Assembly: GCA_016715075.1 (NCBI GenBank)
Contig: JADKBK010000042.1
Span: 62,001-126,000 of the forward strand
Direction: 5' to 3'
Source of the DNA: Bacteroidales bacterium
GTDB lineage: Bacteria > Bacteroidota > Bacteroidia > Bacteroidales > VadinHA17
DNA length: 64,000 bases
The notes beneath the pieces are model-generated. The model made no database searches and was not told the DNA's origin. It saw only the letters and a program-made list of their open reading frames with translations. Positions 8,715 to 18,319 of this stretch are shown in pieces (position 1 is the stretch's first letter; every line of letters begins with the position of its first letter). Both the position numbers and the translations under genes were made by a program.

Positions 8715-10436
8715 ATGCTCATATCACGGATATTTATACTCAGCCTTTTGTTCACTTATGCAAGTACTGATAACCCCAAAAATACAAACACATTTATTTC
8801 GCCTGTAACCATTCCTCTTTCGCTGTCTGCAAATTTCGGCGAGCTTAGAATAGATCATTTCCACTCCGGACTCGATATCAAGACGCAGGGGGTAAGCGGA
8901 AAGGAAGTAGTAGCTTCTGCCCCTGGCTATATTTACAGGATAAGTGTTTCCCCGGGTGGATTTGGCAAAGCTCTTTATGTTAAACATCCTTCAGGCTATT
9001 CGACAGTGTACGGCCACCTTGATAGATTCAATAAAGAGATTGAAGAATATGTAAAAGCAAACCAGTACGAGAAAAGGAGTTTTCTGGTTACGCTTTACCC
9101 CTCAAGAGAAAAGTTCCAGGTAAATCAGGGTGATATTATTGCTTACTCAGGCAATTCAGGAAGCTCCGGCGGACCACACCGTCATTATGAGATCAGAAAA
9201 ACAGAGGGTGAGATACCTGTAAATCCTCTCTCCTTTGATTTTGGAGTCACTGATAAGATCAAACCCGTAATCGAAAAACTGATCGTTTACCCGATAAATA
9301 AAAATTCTCTTATCAATAATCAGAATACGAAAAAGTGGATCAATGTAACTGGCAGCAACGGAAAATACACCCTTCCTTCCGATACGGAAATAAATATAAG
9401 CGGGGCAGCCGGTTTCGGGATCAAATCGTTCGATCTTCTCGATGACAGCAAGAATAAATGTGCAGTATATTCAATAGAATTGCTGATCGACAGCAACAAG
9501 ATATTCAAATATCTGATGGATGCATTTTCATTTAATGAATCAAGATATATAAACAGCCATATTGATTATGAGATATACCAGAAGGAAAAAATCTATATAG
9601 AAAGAACATTTGTCCTGCCAAACGATAAACTCAGCGTATATAAAAATCTGGTGAACAGGGGCATATACATTTTTGACGATTCCCGGACACATCTTGCCGA
9701 GATAATTGTCACTGATATGAATAATAATAAATCAACCCTTTCATTCCGGATTAAAGCCAGGGCAACGGGCCGGGAAGAAGTTGCAGGTAAAGCAGCAGAA
9801 AATGGAAGACTCATGCCATACAATAAAAGCAATTATTTCGAAGACGGGAATGTGAGAGTTAATATCCCTGAAGGTGCGCTGTATGACACAATCTGGTTTT
9901 TATATAAAAAGGGTGCCTCTTCCATGGGAATGTACTCTGATATGCACTACATTCACAACCAGTTCACACCAGTACACAAATCATATACCCTTTCAGTTAA
10001 ACCTGACTCCATACCTGCCGGCAAAAAGTCAAAAATGCTCCTGATAAATCTAGGAGAAGACAAAAAAAGAAATCCTCTCAACAGTTATTGGTCTGAAGGT
10101 TATCTCTGCGCTGATGTTAAAACATTTGGGAAGTTCTATGCAGGTATTGATACTATTGGTCCTGAGATCAATTCCAACGGACTGAGCCAGGGGGCAAACC
10201 TCACAGGAAAACGGGAGCTGAGAATCAGGATCACGGATGATCTTTCAGGCATAAACTATTATGATCCGACAATAGACGGCAAATGGGCTCTGTTCGAATT
10301 CGATCAGAAAAACAATGTTTTAATTTATAAATTCGATACTGAGAAGATTGGTCAGGGGAAAAAACATAACCTCACCCTTAAAGTAGCTGACAATAAAGAT
10401 AATATCAGCTACTTCAACTGCACTTTCACATGGTGA
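8715..10436 (+). CDS. Secreted M23-family metallopeptidase
   Basis: A zinc endopeptidase of the LytM/M23 type, expected to cut peptidoglycan cross-links in the periplasm. The N-terminus (MLISRIFILSLLFTYAS) looks like a signal peptide or anchor. The zinc ligands are visible as HSGLD and, after GNSGSSGGPH, as HRHYE (HxH), so the enzyme should be active. The M23 domain covers about residues 40-180. The remaining 400 residues are beta-rich with no family I can name. ATG 8715 is preferred to TTG 8697 because of the upstream promoter spacing and the rarity of TTG starts here. It is transcribed divergently from the zapA cluster. Confidence 0.88.
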   Translation: MLISRIFILSLLFTYASTDNPKNTNTFISPVTIPLSLSANFGELRIDHFHSGLDIKTQGVSGKEVVASAPGYIYRISVSPGGFGKALYVKHPSGYSTVYGHLDRFNKEIEEYVKANQYEKRSFLVTLYPSREKFQVNQGDIIAYSGNSGSSGGPHRHYEIRKTEGEIPVNPLSFDFGVTDKIKPVIEKLIVYPINKNSLINNQNTKKWINVTGSNGKYTLPSDTEINISGAAGFGIKSFDLLDDSKNKCAVYSIELLIDSNKIFKYLMDAFSFNESRYINSHIDYEIYQKEKIYIERTFVLPNDKLSVYKNLVNRGIYIFDDSRTHLAEIIVTDMNNNKSTLSFRIKARATGREEVAGKAAENGRLMPYNKSNYFEDGNVRVNIPEGALYDTIWFLYKKGASSMGMYSDMHYIHNQFTPVHKSYTLSVKPDSIPAGKKSKMLLINLGEDKKRNPLNSYWSEGYLCADVKTFGKFYAGIDTIGPEINSNGLSQGANLTGKRELRIRITDDLSGINYYDPTIDGKWALFEFDQKNNVLIYKFDTEKIGQGKKHNLTLKVADNKDNISYFNCTFTW

Positions 10437-10500
10437 CACCAATGATCACAAATAATGGATTCCTGCTAAGAGATTAAAAGGAAATATACTATCTCTTTTT

Positions 10501-10653
10501 ACCACGGAGTTCAACGGAGTCTCCCGGAGTATCACAAAGTCTACAGAGTAAATTAGCCATTCAGAAAAAACAGATGTGCTGTTTTCTTAAATACTGAGTT
10601 TTATTAAAGTCAAACCCGTGTAACTCAGCGTATACTCCGTGCAACTCCGTGGT
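10501..10653. repeat. Intergenic ACGGAGT repeat element, copy A
   Basis: An 11-base end (10501-10511, ACCACGGAGTT) recurs as its exact complement at 10643-10653. Between them are degenerate copies of CGGAGT/ACAGAGT and their complements. It lies between two convergent genes and could fold into a long imperfect hairpin. Related sequence occurs at 12451-12556 and 14945-14982. Confidence 0.6.
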
Positions 10654-10664
10654 TTAAAGAAAGT

Positions 10665-11567
10665 TTAGTATATTTTAGAGGGGTAAATTCCTTTGCTGAT
10701 CATTTTATTGATACTCTCCACAACAAAAGGCTTGTCTTCACGGTATGTTACACCAAACCATCTTTCGTTACTCATGAGAATCTTTATGGATACCTCACCG
10801 CTCTTAACAAATTTGTCGATAGAGGTAGGGATATCAAGCTCAGATTTCGGATCCATTCCCTTTTCATTTATGAAGTTTCTGAATTCTTCACCTAGGAAAC
10901 CATAGCATGTGGGTTTGAATCCCCAGAGATTCATTGATACAACTTCATCTCCCGTGAATTTCTCCATTTTACCATCAGCACCGGGAGCCTGGGCGCCAAA
11001 GGAGGTTTTCTCGATCTGCCGTGTTTCAACAATGTTCTGCAATAAACCATCCGCTCCTACCCTGCAGACTCCCCTGTTCACATGGCCATGCTCAGACAGA
11101 GTATTATTCATCTTATATCCCACTATGCAATAACTGTTTGGATCCTTGTCGTTAACCAGAAAATCATGAAGAATCCTGAATGATTCCACTCCGTAATAAT
11201 CATCAGCATTAATAACGCCAAATGGCTCTTTTATAGCTTTTTCAGTTACGAGAATAGCATGACTTGTGCCCCAGGGCTTTTGCCTTTCCGGAGTAACCTT
11301 CACACCTTCCGGAAGATTGGTAATCTCCTGGAAAACATAATCAACCTCTATCTTGCCTTTAAGTCTGTTTACAAATCGCTCTTTTACCTGATCTTCAATA
11401 TCGCGCCTGATAACAAAAACTATTTTTCCAAAGCCTGCACGGATGGCATCATAAATAGAATAGTCAATAATAGTTTCACCTGAAGGTCCTACTGTATCAA
11501 GCTGTTTATTGCCACCGTAACGTGATCCCATTCCTGCGGCCAGAACTAAAAGTGTTGGTTTCATCAT
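10665..11567 (-). CDS. Sugar-phosphate nucleotidyltransferase family protein
   Basis: A 300-residue NTP-transferase. It opens with LLVLAAGMGSRYGGNKQLD (the GxGxR nucleotide-binding loop), followed by GETIIDYSIYDAI and the INADDYYG metal-binding Asp pair. The family joins a sugar 1-phosphate to an NTP in the cytoplasm. This Bacteroidota subgroup usually stands alone rather than in a sugar operon, and its substrate is not evident. ATG 11567 (MMKPTLL) is chosen; the open frame to 11624 adds unconserved sequence and runs into the cutC upstream region. Confidence 0.82.
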   Translation of the reverse strand: MMKPTLLVLAAGMGSRYGGNKQLDTVGPSGETIIDYSIYDAIRAGFGKIVFVIRRDIEDQVKERFVNRLKGKIEVDYVFQEITNLPEGVKVTPERQKPWGTSHAILVTEKAIKEPFGVINADDYYGVESFRILHDFLVNDKDPNSYCIVGYKMNNTLSEHGHVNRGVCRVGADGLLQNIVETRQIEKTSFGAQAPGADGKMEKFTGDEVVSMNLWGFKPTCYGFLGEEFRNFINEKGMDPKSELDIPTSIDKFVKSGEVSIKILMSNERWFGVTYREDKPFVVESINKMISKGIYPSKIY

Positions 11568-11584
11568 GTTAAATTTTAAATTTG
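11555..11584 (+). promoter_or_regulatory. Candidate promoter for cutC
   Basis: TTG (11555-11557), 19 bases, TAAATTTG (11577-11584). It overlaps the start of the divergent nucleotidyltransferase gene. A second -7-like TAGTTTTG lies at 11607-11614. The leader to ATG 11660 would be about 70 nt. Confidence 0.45.
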
Positions 11585-11659
11585 CAGGGCAATACCCTGA
11601 TTCGAATAGTTTTGCACACCACAATAATACTGAAAATAATATTACTTTTAATAATCAGA

Positions 11660-12407
11660 ATGAAATTTAAACTTGAAATTTGTGTCGACAGCGTACAGTC
11701 GGCAATCGATGCACAGCAGGCAGGTGCTTCCCGGGTAGAACTGTGTGACAACCTTTTTGAAGGCGGCACTACCCCCTCCTATGGAACAATATTGCTTGCG
11801 AGAAAATATCTTCAGATCGGACTGAATGTCCTCGTTCGTCCCAGAGCAGGTGACTTCCTTTATACAGACCTCGAGTTTGATATAATGAAAAGAGATATTG
11901 AGATGTGCAGCAGGTGCGGTGCTGATGGTATTGTGATCGGGATGCTCCAATTCAGACGGGACAATTGATCGTGAGAGATGCGCTGAACTTGTCAGACTTG
12001 CCCACCCGATGTCAGTGACTTTTCACCGGGCTTTTGATATGTGCCTTGATCCAGTGAAAGCTCTTCAGGATATTATTGAATCTGGTGCCGACAGGCTGCT
12101 CTCATCAGGCCAGAAGAACAGCGCTGAGGAGGGTTCATATCTTCTGAGAGATCTGGTTGAACTGGCAGGTGAAAGGATAGTTATAATGCCAGGCAGCGGT
12201 ATCAATGTATCAAATATTGCCTCAATCGCAGGAATTACCGGGGCAAAGGAGTATCACCTCTCGGCCAGGAAACTTATTGAAAGCTCCATGGTTTACAGGA
12301 AGGAAGGATTGACAATGGGCAATACACCAGGATACAATGAGTTTACCAGGAAAGTTGCCGATCAGGATAAGATTAAAGAAATTATCAGTATCCTGAAGAA
12401 TTTGTAA
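11660..12407 (+). CDS. cutC: CutC family protein (frameshifted)
   Basis: A TIM-barrel protein historically called copper homeostasis protein CutC. ATG 11660 begins MKFKLEICVDSVQSAI. ASRVELCDNLFEGGTTPS and LVRPRAGDF follow. The frame breaks after GIVIGML at about 11947. Removing one C from CC at 11947-11948 gives a continuous reading (GMLNSDGTIDRERC) that joins the second half, with VTFHRAFDM, SSGQ and IMPGSGI. The corrected length of about 248 residues is normal. A genuine +1 mutation or a sequencing error would look the same. No copper-related neighbours are present. Confidence 0.85.
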
Positions 12408-12450
12408 CTATCTGATATCTTGTCTGTATTCTCCGAAGTTCTTATTCTAA

Positions 12451-12556
12451 CCACTGAGTTACACGGAGTTGTCTCTGAGTGACACGGAGTAAGCTATAAA
12501 ATTCAGAATACATAGAGAACAGTGTAACTCCGTGAAAACTCTGTGAACTCCGTGTT
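12451..12556. repeat. Intergenic ACGGAGT repeat element, copy B
   Basis: Copies of ACACGGAGT and TGAGT in the left half face copies of AACTCCGTG in the right half (for example AACTCCGTGTT at 12546-12556). The element fills much of the 326-base gap between cutC and the C69 peptidase gene. The rest of the gap is AT-rich and carries the promoter at 12629-12660. Confidence 0.6.
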
Positions 12557-12628
12557 AAATAAATTCAGAATAACTTTTATCCAGAGTAACCTACTAATCA
12601 AACAAAGTACTTTATCAACATATAGGAA

Positions 12629-12660
12629 TTTTGGAGTTTATATTAAAGCTGATATCTTTG
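12629..12660 (+). promoter_or_regulatory. Promoter for the C69 dipeptidase gene
   Basis: TTTTG (12629-12633), 19 bases, TATCTTTG (12653-12660): a close match to the Bacteroidota consensus. The leader to ATG 12734 is about 67 nt. Confidence 0.6.
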
Positions 12661-12733
12661 GGAAAATTATTCCAATCCCTGAACTTTCAAATTATTCTAA
12701 ATAACAAATACAATTATTATAATTAAATATTTT

Positions 12734-14422
12734 ATGAAAAAACTGATTTCACTTATAATGGTAATCGTTATCTCAGGTTTGCTGAACCTGCAGATAACAA
12801 AGGCCTGTACCAACTTTTTAATAACAAAGGGTGCTTCTGTTGACGGATCTGTAATGATAACATATTCAGCTGATTCTCATGTTCTTTATGGTGAGTTGTA
12901 TTATTGGGCGGCAAAAAACTGGCCTAAGGGGGCGATGGTTGACGTTTATGAATGGGATACAGGCAAATTTATGGGTAAAATTCCTCAGATCGCACACACC
13001 TATTCTGTTGTCGGCAATATGAATCAGCACCAGTTGTCGATTGGCGAAACAACCTATGGCGGACGTCCGGAACTGGCTGATTCCACAGCAATTGTTGATT
13101 ACGGAAGCCTTATATATTTAACACTGCAGAGGGCTAAAAATGCGAGAGAAGCGATTTATACCTTCTCAAAGCTTGTATCTGAATATGGATATGCCAGCGA
13201 GGGTGAATCATTCTCCATTGGCGACCCTAATGAAGCATGGATACTTGAGTTAATTGGAAAAGGCCAGGGAAATAAGGGTGCCGTATGGGTTGCTAGGCGT
13301 ATTCCTGATGGTTATATCTCAGGTCATGCAAACCATCCGAGAATAACTCAGTTTCCTCTTGCGGACGGCAAAACATCAATTACCACAAAGGAGATTGACA
13401 AAATCTTCAATCCTGAGGTTGAGACTGTCTATGCCTATGATGTCATAGATGTTGCACGGAGCCATGGCTGGTATACAGGAGAAGATAAGGATTTCAGTTT
13501 CAGTGATACATATGCACCAATAGATTTCTCAGGTGCCAGGTTTTGTGAAGCCAGGGTATGGTCGGGATTCAATAAGGTCAACAGCCAGATGGGCAAGTAC
13601 CTTGATTATGCCATGGGTGAAAATCTTAAGAACAGGATGCCATTATGGATCAAGCCTGACAAGAAGCTTGATCTCAATGATGTTAAGAATATTATGCGCG
13701 ATTACTACCAGGGAACTCCGATGGATATGACGAAGGATCTGGGAGCCGGACCATACAGGAGTACCGTAAGGTGGAGACCGATGCAATGGAAAGTAGATGA
13801 TGAAAAGTATATCTTCGAAAGGGCTATTTCCACACAGCAGACCGGATTTTCCTTTATTACACAGAGCCGTTCATGGCTTCCTGATCCTGTTGGTGGAATC
13901 AACTGGTTCGGAGTTGATGATACCTATTATACCGTCTATTCACCTATGTACTGCGGAATCACAACAGTACCTGAAACTTTTGCTGTTGGCAACGGAGATA
14001 TGATGACATACAGTGATAATGCTGCATTCTGGGTTTTCAACCAGGTTACGAATTTTGCATATACCCGTACCAGTCTGCTGATAGGTGATCTTCAGAATAA
14101 ACAGAAAGAACTGGAGGACGGTTATCTCAGGGAGACTCAAAGTATTGACAAAACAGCTGCCGATCTCTACAGGAAAAGTCCTGAAAAAGCAGTAAAATAT
14201 CTTACCGATTATTCTGTAAAAGCGGGGAATTACACTGTAATGCAATGGAAAGAACTTTATAAATATCTCTTCGTAAAATATGTTGACGGTAATGTTAAGG
14301 AAAAGCAGACTTTACCGGCAGGATACGAGAGGGTTAATGCAAAGCTCAGCCAGCCCGGTTACACCGAGGAGTGGTACCGTTCCATCGTCAAGAGTACCGG
14401 CGACAGATTCAAAGAGAAATAA
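12734..14422 (+). CDS. Secreted C69-family dipeptidase
   Basis: A 562-residue Ntn-hydrolase of peptidase family C69 (PepD-like). A signal sequence (residues 1-24) ends immediately before Cys25 in KACTNFLITKGAS. In this family the Cys becomes the N-terminal nucleophile after processing. DGSVMITYSADSH and GESFSIGDPNEAW are family blocks. It should hydrolyse dipeptides in the periplasm. The gene is monocistronic and preceded by a good promoter. Confidence 0.9.
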   Translation: MKKLISLIMVIVISGLLNLQITKACTNFLITKGASVDGSVMITYSADSHVLYGELYYWAAKNWPKGAMVDVYEWDTGKFMGKIPQIAHTYSVVGNMNQHQLSIGETTYGGRPELADSTAIVDYGSLIYLTLQRAKNAREAIYTFSKLVSEYGYASEGESFSIGDPNEAWILELIGKGQGNKGAVWVARRIPDGYISGHANHPRITQFPLADGKTSITTKEIDKIFNPEVETVYAYDVIDVARSHGWYTGEDKDFSFSDTYAPIDFSGARFCEARVWSGFNKVNSQMGKYLDYAMGENLKNRMPLWIKPDKKLDLNDVKNIMRDYYQGTPMDMTKDLGAGPYRSTVRWRPMQWKVDDEKYIFERAISTQQTGFSFITQSRSWLPDPVGGINWFGVDDTYYTVYSPMYCGITTVPETFAVGNGDMMTYSDNAAFWVFNQVTNFAYTRTSLLIGDLQNKQKELEDGYLRETQSIDKTAADLYRKSPEKAVKYLTDYSVKAGNYTVMQWKELYKYLFVKYVDGNVKEKQTLPAGYERVNAKLSQPGYTEEWYRSIVKSTGDRFKEK

Positions 14423-14525
14423 TGTTTAAAACTTTTTATCACATATTGCGGATTATCGAAATATTATTTTTAAATTTGCGACCGGATTTTTAACCCCAAA
14501 CAGAGATTATAAAATACTTTGCGAG

Positions 14526-14873
14526 ATGAACTTAATGAATATTGTTGAGAAGGAATTTGCGGTAAAGAACGATTTTCCGAAATTCATGGCCGGCGACACA
14601 GTAACAGTCCACTATAAGATAAAAGAAGGAAACAAGGAGAGGATTCAGCAGTTTCGCGGCGTTGTGATACAGAGAAGCGGCGAACAGCATACAGAGACCT
14701 TTACCGTAAGAAAAATGTCTGGCAACATTGGAGTAGAGAGGATCTTTCCGGTGGCATCCCCATTTATTGACAAGATTGAAGTCAATAAACATGGCAAAGT
14801 ACGCAGGGCAAGGATTTTCTACCTTCGTGATCTTACAGGTAAGAAAGCCAGAATCCGCGAGAGGAAATTCTAA
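14526..14873 (+). CDS. rplS: 50S ribosomal protein L19
   Basis: 115 residues covering the whole L19 family: FMAGDTVTVHYKIKEGNKER, QFRGVVIQRSG, TFTVRKMSGNIGVERIFP and RARIFYLRDLTGK. L19 sits at the interface of the ribosomal subunits. A -7-like TAAATTTG at 14471-14478 lies upstream (TTG at 14446-14448, a slightly long 22-base spacer). A hairpin terminator follows. It stands alone here, without rimM/trmD. Confidence 0.97.
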   Translation: MNLMNIVEKEFAVKNDFPKFMAGDTVTVHYKIKEGNKERIQQFRGVVIQRSGEQHTETFTVRKMSGNIGVERIFPVASPFIDKIEVNKHGKVRRARIFYLRDLTGKKARIRERKF

Positions 14874-14892
14874 GACAATTCAGAAATATAAA

Positions 14893-14921
14893 ATAGCCGT
14901 TCAGATTGAGCGGCTTTTTTT
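14893..14921 (+). terminator. Rho-independent terminator of rplS
   Basis: AGCCG and CGGCT form a short stem, with the 3' arm running into seven T residues. It lies 20 bases after the rplS stop. Confidence 0.7.
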
Positions 14922-14944
14922 GTAAGTAATATTTTGAAGAACTG

Positions 14945-14982
14945 TCACAGAGGAACACAGAGGAACACAGAGGAACACAGAG
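14945..14982. repeat. Tandem 10-bp repeat (AGAGGAACAC), ACGGAGT-related
   Basis: About four direct copies of a 10-base unit, CACAGAGGAA in one phase, between rplS and the convergent AsmA-like gene. The unit resembles the ACAGAGT/ACGGAGT modules of the two upstream elements but here occurs only as direct repeats. Confidence 0.7.
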
Positions 14983-14990
14983 TTTTGCTT

Positions 14991-17804
14991 TTAAATCTTT
15001 TTGATTAACTCATCCCCTTTTATTTTGGCTTCTTCGACGAGTTTTGTGGCCTGAACATCGGCCTCTTTTACCAGCTGGGCGGCTTTTTTATCAGCATTCT
15101 TCTTCAGGGATTCAGCTCCCTTCTGGGCAGCCATTTTTTCAAGGCTGCTCTTCTTCTCACTGTCATCGATAAGCTTCTTAGCCTGCAGGTCCGCCTCTTT
15201 CCTTATAGCATCAGCGGCTTTAGCTGCTTCGTCTCTCATGAGTTGTCCCTTTTCTTCAGCCTCCTTCACGAGCTGTGCCGCCTGTTTTTCCGCTTCAGCC
15301 CTTGCCTTTTCCTTAGCCATGTCAGTCGCCTGTTTTGTAACCTCCTTTGTCATAGACTCTTTTGCAGTACCTGTTCCTGCTGAAGAATTACCAAACACAG
15401 GTGATATAGCAGGATTCGTGAACGTGCCGGTTACTTTTAAATTTACCTTAATAATTTCTGAAGGCTTATATGAAATGCCAAAGGCAGCAGCCTGGGCAGC
15501 GAGGTTATCAATAAGGGCATTTACCGACTCCCCCAGATCGGATCGTGGCATCTCTGTCTTAACAAAATAATTTATTGTCTGGTCAATACCCTGATCACCA
15601 CTTATATTCATTTTAAGATTACCGGTACGAATGTCAAACGGACTGATAAATATTCTTCCGTCACTGATCTTAAAACTGACATTTACATCTCTGAAGGTAT
15701 TTTTGTATTTATCACCAAGCTTTAGCAGTTCCTTCATCTTATCAAAGGTTTCTGATTCGACAAGAGTAATTTCATCCGACTTCAGCTTTCCTTCCCCGTT
15801 GATAGTGCTGACTACTGGCATCATATCGCGTCCAAGCAGACTCTGAAAAGCCATACTCACACTTATTTTCCCATCAATTCCTTTAGCAGCAGGAGCAAGC
15901 TTTTTTACACTGTTGAAAGTGTTGAATGCATCTTTCACTCCGATATTCTGCATATTCATGTCAGCCTTCATCGAGGGTTTAAGGGTATCCCTTGTATCAT
16001 AATCGGCATTCATTGCCATAGTCCCGTTAAGTATATTCATTCCTGTTTCACGAAGACTTAAAATACCGTCTTTTACAATGATGTGTCCCTTTAGATTCTG
16101 ACCATTTATTGTTCCATACCTGAATTCATCAACTGCTGCATCAAATACAAAATCAACATTTGCAGGGATTTTAATAAGCGTCAGGGATGTTGTATCCTTC
16201 ACGACTGTTGTATCGGATGCAAATTGAGACATAATTCCAGACATATCAACCAGCTTTGAATGCAAGGAGAGTTTGCTGATTATGGTTTTGTCCTTGAAAA
16301 GATAAGGGATGTAGTTGGAAATAATGCCACTCAGAATAAAATCACTGCCTCCTCCTATAATGAGGCCGGCATGCGTCATTGCTATATAAGGTGGAGCAAA
16401 CCCAAAAACAGCTTTACTGACTTTTACTTCAGGATAACCTGAAATGTTTACAACCATATTCTGAATTGTGATTTTGCCGGAAGCTTTGAAATCTTCATAC
16501 CTGGCATTTTCAATAGCAGACATGCGGCCTCCCATATCCACCGACATATCAATGATACCTGCAAGCGCTATGCTGTCCAATGGCAAGGCTCTGGAAAGCG
16601 CTGACAAATCAATATGACCGGCAAGGGAACATTTAAAGTCAGGATCACTTTCCGGTGTTTTCAGCTCAAACGATATATCAAAAGGACTTCCTGCCAGTTC
16701 AAAATGAAAACGATCGACATATACAGTGGTTTTGTCCATATCCTTGCCATCAACAAAGAGTGTGGACTTGATATTTACATTTCTTATTTGTTCCGGCAGG
16801 GAAGGATAACTGAGAGACCCTTTAACAACTGACAGGTCAAGGGACAGGTCAGGCATTGTGCTGTCCGCATCGCTATAGACACCTTTTGCACTCCCTTTCA
16901 ATTCAAACTGACCAGCGGTCTTTATATCCTTATAATCATTCATATACACCGCTGGAATAAGTGATAAGAGTGAACTGAAGGAGGTCTGAGCCGTTTTAAA
17001 ACTGATATCAGTCTCGATATCTGATCCGGGCATGGCGACATAGCCAGTGAAATTGAGCTTCATGTCATTTACCGAGAGGTAATTTTCCCTGAAGGTGAAT
17101 TTCCAGGTGTCGAGATTTGCCAGCATATCTATTTTAGCATCAATTACAGTCTTATTCAGATATTTCATCCCTTCCATTATATAGGTAAATTCACCTATTC
17201 TGCCTGAGATCTGTAAATCGGTTTCACTCATTGTCATATCACCTTTCATTATGAGATCAACACTGTTCATGTAAACCTGAATATCTGATTCTGCATCGGC
17301 ATAAGACATTGAACTGTTGATCACAGAGACTTTCCTGAGAAGGATCTTCAGGGATGAAGGCTCTTCCTTTCCGGCTACTGATGATGTTTCAGTTGTATCT
17401 TTAACAATATCCCAGTTGACCGATCCGTCTTTAAGAACAATAGCATTCATTGTTGCTTTGTCAATAACAATTGATTTGACTTCATAGCCCGATTTTCCAA
17501 AGAGGCTTGCCAGATTAAATACCAGACTTAAGGATTCAGATGCTACCAGAGTATCATTTTCAAACTTATCCACTCCGACTACAGATAGTCCTGTCAGGGA
17601 AAATGAGAGATTGGGGAAATTTCTGAAGAATCCCAGTTTATAATCCTCAAATTTAACAGTCGCATTTAATGAGCCTGCAATGGCTTGTTCAACTTTGGCT
17701 CTGATCTTCTCCTTAAATAATACAGGGATAGTAAAAAGCATGATCAATATCAGAAACACCAATCCGGCCGATATTTTTAAAATTACACTTACAGTCTTTT
17801 TCAT
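14991..17804 (-). CDS. AsmA-family envelope protein with coiled-coil tail
   Basis: A 937-residue protein. One N-terminal membrane helix (VSVILKISAGLVFLILIML) is followed by the AsmA-type start (VEQAIAGSLNATVKFEDYKL, FPNLSFSLTGLSVVG). The long beta-rich middle is typical of AsmA/TamB-like proteins that bridge the periplasm and are tied to outer-membrane lipid handling. From about residue 825 there is an Ala/Lys/Glu-rich coiled coil of near-repeats (AAQLVKEAEEKG, AAQLVKEADVQA, KLVEEAKIKG). The gene stands alone and faces rplS. Function in transport is inferred from the family. Confidence 0.85.
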   Translation of the reverse strand: MKKTVSVILKISAGLVFLILIMLFTIPVLFKEKIRAKVEQAIAGSLNATVKFEDYKLGFFRNFPNLSFSLTGLSVVGVDKFENDTLVASESLSLVFNLASLFGKSGYEVKSIVIDKATMNAIVLKDGSVNWDIVKDTTETSSVAGKEEPSSLKILLRKVSVINSSMSYADAESDIQVYMNSVDLIMKGDMTMSETDLQISGRIGEFTYIMEGMKYLNKTVIDAKIDMLANLDTWKFTFRENYLSVNDMKLNFTGYVAMPGSDIETDISFKTAQTSFSSLLSLIPAVYMNDYKDIKTAGQFELKGSAKGVYSDADSTMPDLSLDLSVVKGSLSYPSLPEQIRNVNIKSTLFVDGKDMDKTTVYVDRFHFELAGSPFDISFELKTPESDPDFKCSLAGHIDLSALSRALPLDSIALAGIIDMSVDMGGRMSAIENARYEDFKASGKITIQNMVVNISGYPEVKVSKAVFGFAPPYIAMTHAGLIIGGGSDFILSGIISNYIPYLFKDKTIISKLSLHSKLVDMSGIMSQFASDTTVVKDTTSLTLIKIPANVDFVFDAAVDEFRYGTINGQNLKGHIIVKDGILSLRETGMNILNGTMAMNADYDTRDTLKPSMKADMNMQNIGVKDAFNTFNSVKKLAPAAKGIDGKISVSMAFQSLLGRDMMPVVSTINGEGKLKSDEITLVESETFDKMKELLKLGDKYKNTFRDVNVSFKISDGRIFISPFDIRTGNLKMNISGDQGIDQTINYFVKTEMPRSDLGESVNALIDNLAAQAAAFGISYKPSEIIKVNLKVTGTFTNPAISPVFGNSSAGTGTAKESMTKEVTKQATDMAKEKARAEAEKQAAQLVKEAEEKGQLMRDEAAKAADAIRKEADLQAKKLIDDSEKKSSLEKMAAQKGAESLKKNADKKAAQLVKEADVQATKLVEEAKIKGDELIKKI

Positions 17805-17956
17805 TGCGTTAAAATTTCAATTGATAATCAATACAATACAGCAAAATGCTATATGATTCAACGAGAAATAAAAGTAATTATTATTACCCGGTTTACAAAA
17901 GAGGGGGAATTGAGTCACTTTAATGTCTTTATTGACTTTGGTGATTTAGGTCATTA

Positions 17957-18171
17957 AGTGTCGTTCAGCTTCGCTGTCATTTGCGCTGCGCGTCATTTGC
18001 CTTAGGCGTCATTTGGCCTGCGGCCGTCATTCTATGGTCATTTGCCTTCGGCGTCATTTTGTTTTAAATGGGCATTGAAGCACAATTGAATGACAATTGA
18101 ATGACAATTGAATGACAATTGAATGACAATTGAATGACTATTGAATGACTATCGAATGACTATCGAATGAC
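17957..18171. repeat. Facing arrays of GTCATT and AATGAC repeats
   Basis: Left half (about 17957-18060): six units containing GTCATT, most followed by a small palindrome such as GCCTTCGGC, GCCTTAGGC or GGCCTGCGGCC. Right half (18084-18171): eight 11-bp tandem units, five AATTGAATGAC, one TATTGAATGAC and two TATCGAATGAC. AATGAC is the reverse complement of GTCATT, so the halves face each other and could pair. The array fills most of the 515-base gap upstream of tRNA-Arg, which otherwise shows no gene. Confidence 0.85.
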
Positions 18172-18319
18172 TATGATTTCAGTGACTTCAAACTTTAGCT
18201 CACTTTAGGTACTTTTTTTTCCAATTATTATTATATTTGCGTCGCATTTGAAGGACCTGCAGCCCAATTGTCGGGATTTCCCCGTTTGACTGCCGACCTG
18301 AAAGCTGGAATAAGAAAAA

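Noticed and set aside
11582..11659. Upstream extension of cutC to 11582
   Set aside because: The extra residues are unconserved and overlap promoter-like elements; the family start MKFKLEICVDS matches ATG 11660.
17957..18171. CRISPR array
   Set aside because: The units are 11-16 bases and directly adjacent or separated by tiny palindromes; there are no unique spacers and no cas genes.
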